DNA from: an uncultured Flavobacteriales bacterium
GTDB taxonomy: Bacteria > Bacteroidota > Bacteroidia > Flavobacteriales_D > Sanyastnellaceae
Reading direction: 5' to 3'
DNA: 64,000 nucleotides
Assembly (NCBI GenBank): GCA_938084585.1
Contig: CALKFF010000011.1
Location: forward strand, 27,027-91,026
Positions 20,705 to 28,338 of the stretch are shown here, piece by piece. Made by a program: the position numbers and the translations under genes. The notes beneath the pieces were generated by a model. It made no database searches, was not told the DNA's origin, and worked only from the letters and a program-made list of their open reading frames with translations. How positions within the stretch are numbered: the first letter of the stretch is position 1; each line of letters begins with the position of its first letter.

Positions 20705-21391
20705 TCAGTTTGAGACGTCTTCCCAACCTCGGGCAGGGTCGCCAAGGACGGAGACCTCACGGTCCGTCTTGGCGTACGACCAACGCCCCAGGGATTGGGT
20801 CGTGTGGTATCCGTCCAGGCCCGAGATGGCCACCGTTTCCGCGGCCTCCAAATCCACATACCCGTCGCCCCGAACCACATCTGAAGGGACGTCGGCCCAC
20901 TCCACTTGCATCACCATGAAGCGGCATGCGTTGGGGAGCTCGAGGTCTTTCAGCAGGGTCAAGCCCATGCGCACCGCAGCTTCCTCCACCGCGGGGGCCT
21001 GCCAATCTGGGCCGACTTGGTTGGGGAACGACGGGGTCAGGCCCGTGGCCTCGAATTCCGACACGTCGGCTGGGTACCGCGCACTGCACTGGTGGGCTTG
21101 CTGGAACCAAGCCGCCCCCACATGGTTGAAGGTGCACTGGCCTGTGGCCATGATGTTCTTGTACGTGTGGGCGTCTGCCCCGGGCGGGCGCAACACCACC
21201 CCCATTTGGGCGGGGGACGACCCGAGGTGCACCACGGAGCTCACGACGCTCAAATTGTGAACGCCTTGCGCATCTGCAGTGCCGATGACGTTCGCGCTTT
21301 TGAATCCGCTGAGGCTGTTGACAGTCCGGGCACGCTTGCGCGACGGCCAGGCCATCCACTCCTCGGCCGTCCAAAACGACCGCCCGCTCAT
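20705..21391 (-). CDS. Flavin reductase-like domain protein
   Basis: A 228-aa protein of the flavin reductase-like (FMN-binding split barrel) superfamily. The core motif is RTVNSLSGFKSANVIGTADA (about residues 22-41), followed by LSVVSSVVHLGSSPAQMGVV and RPPGADAHTYKNI. Members bind FMN and reduce flavins or use them as a cofactor. Lying between an SDR and three FAD photolyases it could supply or recycle reduced flavin, but that is inference. It overlaps the SDR stop by 4 nt and is followed after 3 nt by the divergent photolyase gene. Confidence 0.88.
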   Translation of the reverse strand: MSGRSFWTAEEWMAWPSRKRARTVNSLSGFKSANVIGTADAQGVHNLSVVSSVVHLGSSPAQMGVVLRPPGADAHTYKNIMATGQCTFNHVGAAWFQQAHQCSARYPADVSEFEATGLTPSFPNQVGPDWQAPAVEEAAVRMGLTLLKDLELPNACRFMVMQVEWADVPSDVVRGDGYVDLEAAETVAISGLDGYHTTQSLGRWSYAKTDREVSVLGDPARGWEDVSN

Positions 21392-22089
21392 CGCACAGAA
21401 CCCATCCCGGCGTCCACCTGCATGACTTGGCCGGTCACCCCGGCGGCGTGCGGACTCAGAAGGTACGCGGCGGCCGAAGCCACCTCGTCGGCTGTCAAGA
21501 CGCGCTTGAGCGGGTGCCGTTCGGCCGCGGCCTCACGTTTGGCGTCGTTGCCGAGCAAGGAGGCCGCGAGGCTGGTGTCGGTCAACGTGGGCGCCACCGC
21601 ATTCACACGAATGTCCGGGGCCCACTCGGAGGCCAACGTCCGGGTCAACCCTTCCACAGCCCCCTTGGAGGCGGCGATGCTTGCGTGGTAAGCCATGCCG
21701 GTTTGGACGGCCACCGTGCTGAACAACACCACAGCCGGGGCATCGCCCTTTTTGAGGAGCCCGTGGTTCGCCTGAAGCGTTTGCACGGCCCCCATCACGT
21801 TGACTTCGAAGTCGGACAAAAACTGGTCTTTCTTCAATCCTCGAAGCGGCTTCAGCTTGATGGTGCCTGGGCAGTACACCAGCCCGTCGAGCTGCTCGGT
21901 GAAGCCTGACAAATCGCAAGGGTGCACCACCGCATCGAACACCAGACTTTGGTACAGCTCGTGGGCGCCGCCTTCCCGTTGCACCCCTGTTCGAGACACG
22001 CCAATCACCCGGTGCCCCGCGTCAAGCAATTGTTCGCGCAACGCCGCACCGATGCCACGGCTGTCCCCCACCACGGCCACGGTCCTCAT
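21388..22089 (-). CDS. Short-chain dehydrogenase/reductase lacking the usual catalytic Tyr
   Basis: A 233-aa SDR-fold protein. The nucleotide-binding loop is VVGDSRGIGAAL (residues about 6-17), and the C-terminal signature IRVNAVAPTLTDTSLA is intact. The active-site stretch reads FSTVAVQTGMAYHASIAASK: the Lys is there, but the residue four positions before it, normally Tyr, is Ile. A Tyr lies eight positions before the Lys instead. It may be a non-catalytic or altered-mechanism SDR. It starts inside the 57-aa gene's stop (ATGA overlap) and overlaps the flavin reductase start by 4 nt. Confidence 0.9.
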   Translation of the reverse strand: MRTVAVVGDSRGIGAALREQLLDAGHRVIGVSRTGVQREGGAHELYQSLVFDAVVHPCDLSGFTEQLDGLVYCPGTIKLKPLRGLKKDQFLSDFEVNVMGAVQTLQANHGLLKKGDAPAVVLFSTVAVQTGMAYHASIAASKGAVEGLTRTLASEWAPDIRVNAVAPTLTDTSLAASLLGNDAKREAAAERHPLKRVLTADEVASAAAYLLSPHAAGVTGQVMQVDAGMGSVR

Positions 22090-22259
22090 GACGCCTGGTT
22101 TTGAAGTTCCACAATGCGCGCCTCCACTTTCGCAGCCTCGGCCACCAACGCGTCCGACTTGGTGCGGTCCACTGTGCTCATTTTGTGGGCGCGGGCCAGC
22201 AGGTCCGCATGCTCCTTCTGAAGCTTGTCCAGCGGGTTCTTCTTGAAAAGTCCAAACAT
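22086..22259 (-). CDS. Lacal_2735/DUF6435-type small protein, first gene of photolyase operon
   Basis: A 57-aa protein beginning MFGLFKKNPLDKLQKEH, followed by an amphipathic helix pair and ending VELQNQAS. The MFGLFKxxPxxKLxKxxxxLLxxA pattern fits the small Lacal_2735 (DUF6435-like) family of Bacteroidota; its function is unknown. The composition suggests a two-helix coiled coil. Its stop overlaps the SDR start by 4 nt. The 57-nt gap to valS upstream holds an imperfect hairpin but no convincing -7 box, so the operon promoter is not identified and read-through from valS is possible. Confidence 0.8.
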   Translation of the reverse strand: MFGLFKKNPLDKLQKEHADLLARAHKMSTVDRTKSDALVAEAAKVEARIVELQNQAS

Positions 22260-22263
22260 GCGA

Positions 22264-22304
22264 ACACAACACCCCAGCCGGGTGGAGTGTTCGACACCAG
22301 CTGG
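22264..22304 (-). other. Imperfect hairpin between valS and the photolyase operon
   Basis: On the minus strand the sequence ACACTCCACCC can pair with GGCTGGGGTGT, with a G:T pair and one mismatch. It may be a weak valS terminator or a leader structure of the operon; the T tract is poor. Confidence 0.35.
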
Positions 22305-22316
22305 GTCATTTCAACC

Positions 22317-24947
22317 TCAAGCGAGGTCGGCAAGCTTCTCTTCGAGGATTGCGATTTTCGCCAAGGCGTCGGCCTCCTTTTTGCGCTCGTTGTGGACCAC
22401 CGCCTCGGGGGCCCCTTGGACAAACTTCTCGTTGGACAACTTGCCGCGCACGCTGCGCAAGAACCCTTGCTGGTACTCCAGGTCCTTTTGGACTTTCGCG
22501 CGCTCCGCCTCCACATCGAAGCCCTCGCCAAAGGGCACGCTGAAGCGGTGCGTTCCAATCACGAACCCAAAGGCGCCTTTCACCTTGTCCGTCACGTGCT
22601 CGATGGCCTCGAGGTTGGTCAGGTGCGCGATCCACGGCTCCAGATGCATGGGGTAACCCTCGCCCTCCTGAACCTTCAATACAAGCTTCTCCTTGTTGGG
22701 GATGCCGTTGTCGTTCCGAATGTTGCGGATGCCGGTGACGACTTCCTTCGCCAATTCCACGTCCGCCAGGATCGCGCCGTCGTACGCCTCACGCTCTGGC
22801 CAAGCGGCCACACACAGGTCGTCCTCAAAGCCTTGGCGCTCCCCGGTCCAATGCCACACTTCCTCAGTGAGGAACGGCATGAACGGATGGAGCAACTTCA
22901 GCATGCGCTCGAACAACGCCAGTGTCGCACGCCTGGTCTCCCCATCGATGGGCGTCCCAAACGGCGGCTTGATGCTCTCGAGGTACCAGCTGCAGTACTC
23001 CTCCCACACGAGGCGGTAGGTGGTCATCAAGGCTTCGCTCAGCTTGAAGTTGGCGAATTGCGCGTCGAGTTCCTCCATCGCCTGCTGGCTCCGGGCGTCC
23101 ATCCACTTCACGGCCGTGGCCGCGGCGGCGGGTTGGGGCTTGGCCTCGTCGACCTCCCAGCCTTGCACCAAGCGGAAGGCGTTCCAAATCTTGTTGGCGA
23201 AGTTTCGGCCCTGCTCGCAGAGCTTGTCGTCGAACGGCAAGTCGTTCCCCGCGGGCGACGTCAACAGCATGCCCACACGCACCCCGTCCGCCCCGTATTG
23301 CTTCATCAGCTCGATGGGGTCGGGGCTGTTGCCCAAGCTCTTGGACATCTTCCTGCCCTTCTTGTCGCGGACAATTCCTGTGTAGTACACGTTCTTGAAA
23401 GGCGCCTCCCCGCGGTAGTGGTATCCGCTGATGATCATGCGGGCCACCCAGAAGAACATGATTTCAGGCGCGGTGACCAAGTCGTTTGTGGGGTAGTAGT
23501 ACGCCACTTCCTCCTCCTTGTGCAATCCGTCGAACACCTGAATGGGCCAAATCCAAGAGCTGAACCACGTGTCCATCACGTCCTCGTCCTGCTTCAGCTC
23601 GGACGCCGCCATGTCAGGACGGCCCGACTTCTCCTGGGCCTTGACCAGGGCCTCTTCCGCAGTCTTGGCCACCACGTAGTCCTCCTCGCCTTCGCCGTAG
23701 AACCACGCAGGGATTTGGTGACCCCACCACAATTGGCGGCTGATGCACCAATCCTTGACGTTCTCCATCCAGTGGCGGTAGCTGTTCTTGAACTTGGGCG
23801 GGTGGAATTGAACGGTGTCGTTCATCACAGCGTCCAAGGCTGGCTTGGACAACTCCTCCATGGACAAGAACCATTGGAGGCTCAGGCGCGGCTCAATCAC
23901 GGCGTTGGTGCGCTCGCTTCGCCCCACCTTGTTGGTGTAATCCTCCACCTTCACCAAATTCCCGAGGCCGTCGAGTTCCTTGGGGAACGCCTTGCGGCAT
24001 TCAAACCGGTCCATGCCCTCGTAGGTCCCTGCCTCCGCAGACATGGTGCCGTCGGCGTTGATCGTGTTGATCGTCTTGAGGTTGTGCTTTTGCCCAAGCT
24101 CGTAGTCGTTGACGTCGTGCGCAGGGGTCACCTTCAAACACCCGGTGCCAAACTCGATGTCGATGTAATCGTCGGCGATGATGGGGATTTCTCGGTTGAC
24201 CACCGGCACCACGGCCTTCTTGCCCACCAAGTCCTTGTACCGCTCGTCGTCCGGGTGGACGCAGATGGCGGTGTCGCCCATGATGGTCTCGGGACGGGTG
24301 GTCGCCACCGTCACCCAGCGGTCCACCTCTCCCACGATGGCGTATCGCACGTAGTACAGCTTGCCGTGCTCCTCGGTGTGGATGACCTCTTCGTCGCTCA
24401 ACGCCGTCAGGGCGGAGGGGTCCCAATTCACCATGCGCACGCCTCGGTAGATCAACCCACGCTCGTGAAGTTGCACAAAGGTGTCGATGACCCCTTCGTA
24501 GTAGCCATCGTCCATCGTGAACCGCGTGCGGTTCCAATCGCAACTCGCGCCAAGTTTCTTCAGCTGCTCGAGGATGATGCCCCCGTGCTCGTGGGTCCAC
24601 TCCCATGCATGCTCCAAAAACGCTTCCCGAGACAGGTCCGATTTCTTGATGCCTTGGTCGCGCAACCGGCGAACAACCTTGGCTTCGGTGGCAATTGACG
24701 CGTGGTCCGTGCCTGGCACCCAACACGCGTTTTTGCCCTGCATCCGTGCACGACGCACCAACACGTCCTGGATGGTGTTGTTGAGCATGTGCCCCATGTG
24801 CAACACCCCCGTCACGTTGGGCGGCGGGATGACCACAGTGTAAGGCTCGCGGTCGTCGGGCACCGAGTGAAAGTGCCCCGCTTCAAGCCAGTGGGCGTAC
24901 CATTTGTCCTCCTTGGTGGTGGGGTCGTATTGCGCAGGAATGTTCAT
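22317..24947 (-). CDS. valS: Valyl-tRNA synthetase
   Basis: An 876-aa class I aminoacyl-tRNA synthetase charging tRNA-Val in the cytoplasm. The HIGH motif appears as PPPNVTGVLHMGHML (about residue 43), the KMSKS loop as RKMSKSLGNSPDP (about 540), and the editing (CP1) domain with TTRPETIMGDTA (about 218) lies between. The C-terminal coiled coil (DVEAERAKVQKDLEYQQGFL) is characteristic of ValRS. The ATG at 24947 matches the family start (MNIPAQYDPTTKEDKWY) and lies behind a perfect TACTTTTG box. Confidence 0.98.
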   Translation of the reverse strand: MNIPAQYDPTTKEDKWYAHWLEAGHFHSVPDDREPYTVVIPPPNVTGVLHMGHMLNNTIQDVLVRRARMQGKNACWVPGTDHASIATEAKVVRRLRDQGIKKSDLSREAFLEHAWEWTHEHGGIILEQLKKLGASCDWNRTRFTMDDGYYEGVIDTFVQLHERGLIYRGVRMVNWDPSALTALSDEEVIHTEEHGKLYYVRYAIVGEVDRWVTVATTRPETIMGDTAICVHPDDERYKDLVGKKAVVPVVNREIPIIADDYIDIEFGTGCLKVTPAHDVNDYELGQKHNLKTINTINADGTMSAEAGTYEGMDRFECRKAFPKELDGLGNLVKVEDYTNKVGRSERTNAVIEPRLSLQWFLSMEELSKPALDAVMNDTVQFHPPKFKNSYRHWMENVKDWCISRQLWWGHQIPAWFYGEGEEDYVVAKTAEEALVKAQEKSGRPDMAASELKQDEDVMDTWFSSWIWPIQVFDGLHKEEEVAYYYPTNDLVTAPEIMFFWVARMIISGYHYRGEAPFKNVYYTGIVRDKKGRKMSKSLGNSPDPIELMKQYGADGVRVGMLLTSPAGNDLPFDDKLCEQGRNFANKIWNAFRLVQGWEVDEAKPQPAAAATAVKWMDARSQQAMEELDAQFANFKLSEALMTTYRLVWEEYCSWYLESIKPPFGTPIDGETRRATLALFERMLKLLHPFMPFLTEEVWHWTGERQGFEDDLCVAAWPEREAYDGAILADVELAKEVVTGIRNIRNDNGIPNKEKLVLKVQEGEGYPMHLEPWIAHLTNLEAIEHVTDKVKGAFGFVIGTHRFSVPFGEGFDVEAERAKVQKDLEYQQGFLRSVRGKLSNEKFVQGAPEAVVHNERKKEADALAKIAILEEKLADLA

Positions 24948-24976
24948 GGCGATGGGATGCGTCGTTGCGTGGGTGA

Positions 24977-24984
24977 CAAAAGTA
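24977..24984 (-). promoter_or_regulatory. -7 promoter box of valS, TACTTTTG
   Basis: Perfect TAnnTTTG, 29 nt upstream of the ATG, with TTG at 25002-25000 upstream. The upstream element overlaps the terminator of the preceding gene. Confidence 0.6.
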
Positions 24985-25000
24985 CTTTTCATCACACGAC

Positions 25001-25024
25001 AAAGCCACCCCGAGGGGTGGCTTT
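25001..25024 (-). terminator. Terminator between the DUF1573 gene and valS
   Basis: AAAGCCACCCC, two-base loop, GGGGTGGCTTT: an 11-bp perfect stem directly after the DUF1573 gene, with a short T run on either strand. Confidence 0.7.
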
Positions 25025-25054
25025 GCTGTGCTTGTTCTGTTCAGAAGGTCCAGC

Positions 25055-25534
25055 TTACTGCTTGCCCGACGTTGGGGCGCCAGCCGCAGGCTGCTTCACG
25101 GGAACGCCGCCTGTGTTGCCCAGGTCCGACGCTTCCACTTTGCCTTTGATGCGAATCACCTTGGTGGGCTCGTTGCCCGCGTTGGAGGTGATGGTCACGG
25201 ACTTGTTGATTGGGCCAATGCGCTTGGTGTCGTACTTCACCTTGATGGATGACGTGGCGCCTGGTGCAATCGGAGACTTCTCGCACTGGGGAACGGTGCA
25301 ACCGCAAGACCCCTTGCAACGAGAAATGATGAGTGGCTCAGTGCCGCTGTTGGTCACGGTGAACAGACAGTTGCCGTCGGCACCCTGCTGGATGGTTCCG
25401 TAATCGTGCACATCCTTGTCCAAGGTGATGGAAGGACCGTTCACGACTTCCTGGGCCAAGCCCATGGTGGCGATGCCGAGCATCAGCGCACACGCTGCAA
25501 AAAACTGCTTCATGATGTTGTTGGTGTTGTTCAT
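25055..25534 (-). CDS. DUF1573 domain exported protein
   Basis: A 159-aa protein with a signal peptide (MKQFFAACALMLGIATMGLA, cleavage after AQ) and one DUF1573 domain, an immunoglobulin-like fold. Typical features: DYGTIQQG, FTVTNSGTEPLIIS, the Cys cluster CKGSCGCTVPQC, and KVKYDTKRIGPINKSVTI. A Pro/Gly/Ala-rich tail follows. DUF1573 proteins are abundant and exported in Bacteroidota, probably as envelope or adhesion components; no precise role is known. The ATG at 25534 lies behind a TATCTTGT box; the internal Met at 25513 would give a more standard signal peptide. Confidence 0.88.
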   Translation of the reverse strand: MNNTNNIMKQFFAACALMLGIATMGLAQEVVNGPSITLDKDVHDYGTIQQGADGNCLFTVTNSGTEPLIISRCKGSCGCTVPQCEKSPIAPGATSSIKVKYDTKRIGPINKSVTITSNAGNEPTKVIRIKGKVEASDLGNTGGVPVKQPAAGAPTSGKQ

Positions 25535-25545
25535 TGTTTGAGGCA

Positions 25546-25553
25546 ACAAGATA
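25546..25553 (-). promoter_or_regulatory. -7-like box of the DUF1573 gene, TATCTTGT
   Basis: Two mismatches to TAnnTTTG, 11 nt upstream of the ATG at 25534. Confidence 0.3.
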
Positions 25554-25628
25554 ACACAGAATCCAAACCCGAAATGCCACTCAGGTGCCGGAGTGCCGTC
25601 CTTTCACATCCTTTTGAGGTGCTGCAAG

Positions 25629-25659
25629 AAAAAAGGGCCGCCCCAGAGGACAGCCCTTT
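25629..25659 (-). terminator. Terminator of the large secreted esterase-like gene
   Basis: On the minus strand AAAGGGCTGTCC pairs with GGGGCGGCCCTTT (two G:T pairs), followed by a T run, just after the stop at 25682. Confidence 0.75.
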
Positions 25660-25681
25660 CGTCAGGATGAAACCCTTCAGA

Positions 25682-28237
25682 TCAGTTGCAAGACTGGCCG
25701 AATCCGCTCAAGAAGAGCAACAAGTCAGCCGTGGCCACGGTGCCGTCCTGGTCGAGGTCGGCTGGGCAGTCGTTGTTGCCACCGTCCTCAAACTCACAAG
25801 AACCGTCGTCGTCGTTGGCCAAGGGGTTGAAGTTGGTCGCCGCTTCGTACACGCAGCCTGCCACCACGAGGTTCTGGCAAGAACCGTCGTCGATGCCTGC
25901 GTAAGGATCAAATTCAGCGAACGCTGGGTCGGTGCAACCAGCAGCTGGACACGCTTCACAACTGTTGTAGCACACCGCGTCCACACTCATGGCACCGGTC
26001 ACGGTCACCACACGGTTCACGAACTCTGCGGGAGGTGTGGTGCAAGACTCAGAGCCGTTGAACGCCTCTGCCAATCCCCAATCTGCGTTCTGGATGAACT
26101 TGTACTCGTGTGAACCAGCTGGCAACGAGATGGTCACCTCGTACACACCGTCCATGTCGCCGTCGGACATGGGGTTGGACGTGTTGTCCCATGCGTTGGC
26201 GGTGCCAGCCCATGCCACACCGGTCGTGCCTTCCGTGGTGTTCATGTCCACAGAGAAGACCACGTCGTAGGTGCAAGCCAGGCTCAAGTCGCAAGGGCTT
26301 GAGAAGTTGTTGGCCGCAGGGTCGGCGCAGCCTACTGCGAAGTTGGCCATGGGCGCAGCCCACAGGTATTGACCGTCTTCGTTCACTGGAATGGGGGACT
26401 GCCAGAACTGGCCGTTGCCCACCATGGGGATGATGTTGCCCAGGGCTGCGACGGTCATGTTGTCGCCACAGATGCCGAAGGACACCGTCGAAGCCAGCGC
26501 AGCCAAATCTCCGAGGAGTCCGGTAGGATCCGTAATGCCTGCCATGGTCAATGGTGCCGAGCCGTCGCCGACAATCACCCCGTTGATGCTCACGTTGGGG
26601 TTCACGCCCCCAGCATCTTCACAACCCCCAGCCATCATCTCGAATGGTGTTCCTGTAAGCGTCAAACCCACCAACCAAACGTCAGTTTCAGACGTGGGAA
26701 TGGTGCTTGTCTCAAGGTAATCGCAAGAACCGTCGTCGGTCTGCGCCATGTTGTCGTAGTTGCAAGCCATGGGGTCGGTGCAACCTGGGGCGATGGCGTT
26801 GCCAGCGCAGTCGAAACCGGCCTCCGCGTAGGTGCAAGAACCGTCATCTGAAGTCGCCAACGTGTTGTAGTTGCACGCGTCAGAATCGGTGCAGCCTGGG
26901 CCTGCAGACGCAAGGTTCAGCAATGCAGCCAAACGAGGCGCAGAGTATCCCACAATCGTATCGCAGTACGCGCGACCTTCGAGAGGCCCCATGTTTGGGT
27001 TCAAGGTGAGCTGAGTCTGGGCGATGGTGGTGCCGTTTGCGGCATCCACAAGTTCAGTGTAGGCCACATCCCACCACTGCCAAGGCGCGCCATCGAAAGG
27101 TTGTGTTGCAACACCACCCACGTTGTCGTTTTTCACGGGATACAAACCGTCCCATCCCATGTTGCCGTTCGCGACAGCTTGGGTGGAGAACACGTCCGAC
27201 AAACCAAGCGCCTGGTAAAGTGCATTGTTGTTGGGGGCGGCTTGAGCGTTGATTTCTGCGTGGATATCGTAAGCGCCGCTCACTTCCACCACGTTCTCGT
27301 TGGTGGTGGGCACCACGAGCACACCTGTGGTGTAAGGTGCAAACTGGTCCACAGGAGACTGGAAGCTGATCATGGCGGGGTCACCGGCGTCCAACCAGTT
27401 GAGGTCACCCAAGGCCCCTCCCAAGTTCACTTGGAAAGACACGTCAGAGCTGTAGCCCACGTGGTTGGCGATGCACAACTGCACAGGCTCAGGACCAAAC
27501 ACACCCGCCGGCGCGTAACCGTCGGTGATGGCTTCAGGGTCGCCGTTCACCGCCTCAATCACCATGGGGATGTAGTCCTCCGCACCGGGCGTTCCAGTCC
27601 AGAACTTGGCGATGGGCAATCCGTTGTCGTCGAGGATGATGTCGTTGTAGTCGCTGATGGTCGACGCTGCATAGCTCACGTAACCGCCAGTGCCTTCTCC
27701 GAGATAGCCGATTTTGGCGGGGTCGATGCCGTAAGGATCGCCGCCTTCAGCCTCCGACTTCCGGAAAAAGCGGACCGCCGTGCGCGCATCTTGAACACCA
27801 CGGTACGCCGCGTTGATCAATTGGTAGGTGCGCTCAGACTGGGTGGCCGCAAGTGGGTTCCAACCCAGACGGTAGTCGATGGAAGCCACCACGTAGCCCA
27901 TCTTGGCGTAACGAGAGCACAATTCAACGGCGACAGAGTCGCTCTTGGTGCCGACTGCGCTGCCGTTCAAGTATTGGGGCAAAAAGTTTCCAGTGTGGAT
28001 GTAGATCATCAAAGGACGATCGGATTCGGTGTCGCCTGCGGGCTCGTAGATGTCGCACACCAACGGCTGGGCCGCAGGGGGAGCACCTTGGAGAAGGGGC
28101 AACACAGTGACGTTTTGGCCGTACAGCACATCCGTCGTGACGTTCACGTCTGTGAACACCTCGTTGAGGTAACGCACCTGGGCGTCCATCTGACAGATGG
28201 CCATGAGCCCAAGGGCAAGGGTCAAAAATTTCTTCAT
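25682..28237 (-). CDS. Secreted alpha/beta-hydrolase-like protein with GCTD repeats and dockerin-like C-terminus
   Basis: An 851-aa exported protein (signal peptide MKKFLTLALGLMAICQMDAQ). Residues about 50-330 resemble a carboxylesterase: YIHTGNFLPQY, SIDYRLGWNPL, and an elbow YLGEGTGGYVS in which the nucleophile Ser of G-x-S-x-G is Gly, so esterase activity is doubtful. The rest holds about five Cys-rich units of the pattern GCTDxxAxNY...DDGSC, a starch-binding-like beta domain (VVFSVDMNT...SHEYKFIQN), and a final CPADLDQDGTVATADLLLFL segment with calcium-loop spacing. Probably cell-surface or released. No typical T9SS type A tail is seen. A terminator follows; the TonB receptor gene lies upstream on the same strand after 101 nt. 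Confidence 0.8.
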   Translation of the reverse strand: MKKFLTLALGLMAICQMDAQVRYLNEVFTDVNVTTDVLYGQNVTVLPLLQGAPPAAQPLVCDIYEPAGDTESDRPLMIYIHTGNFLPQYLNGSAVGTKSDSVAVELCSRYAKMGYVVASIDYRLGWNPLAATQSERTYQLINAAYRGVQDARTAVRFFRKSEAEGGDPYGIDPAKIGYLGEGTGGYVSYAASTISDYNDIILDDNGLPIAKFWTGTPGAEDYIPMVIEAVNGDPEAITDGYAPAGVFGPEPVQLCIANHVGYSSDVSFQVNLGGALGDLNWLDAGDPAMISFQSPVDQFAPYTTGVLVVPTTNENVVEVSGAYDIHAEINAQAAPNNNALYQALGLSDVFSTQAVANGNMGWDGLYPVKNDNVGGVATQPFDGAPWQWWDVAYTELVDAANGTTIAQTQLTLNPNMGPLEGRAYCDTIVGYSAPRLAALLNLASAGPGCTDSDACNYNTLATSDDGSCTYAEAGFDCAGNAIAPGCTDPMACNYDNMAQTDDGSCDYLETSTIPTSETDVWLVGLTLTGTPFEMMAGGCEDAGGVNPNVSINGVIVGDGSAPLTMAGITDPTGLLGDLAALASTVSFGICGDNMTVAALGNIIPMVGNGQFWQSPIPVNEDGQYLWAAPMANFAVGCADPAANNFSSPCDLSLACTYDVVFSVDMNTTEGTTGVAWAGTANAWDNTSNPMSDGDMDGVYEVTISLPAGSHEYKFIQNADWGLAEAFNGSESCTTPPAEFVNRVVTVTGAMSVDAVCYNSCEACPAAGCTDPAFAEFDPYAGIDDGSCQNLVVAGCVYEAATNFNPLANDDDGSCEFEDGGNNDCPADLDQDGTVATADLLLFLSGFGQSCN

Positions 28238-28338
28238 GTTGTAAAGAATTGGTTTTTCGTAAAACTAAGCCAAACCCGCTGATTTCGTGTCTCAAACACA
28301 CATTTTCATCGACGGATCGAAATATTCCAGGATAAAAT

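Noticed and set aside
16549..20713. Long plus-strand frames opposite the photolyase genes
   Set aside because: Antisense shadows; the minus-strand genes have clear motifs and overlapping operon structure.
22101..24698. Long plus-strand open frame of about 865 codons opposite valS
   Set aside because: It is the antisense shadow of valS: the composition (excess Val, His, Leu, Arg) is typical of high-GC complementary frames, no domain is visible, and valS is certain.
25055..28237. Possible CRISPR-like periodicity from the repeated GCTD/DDGSC units
   Set aside because: The repetition is at protein level inside one open frame with diverged nucleotide units and irregular spacing; no direct repeats with spacers.
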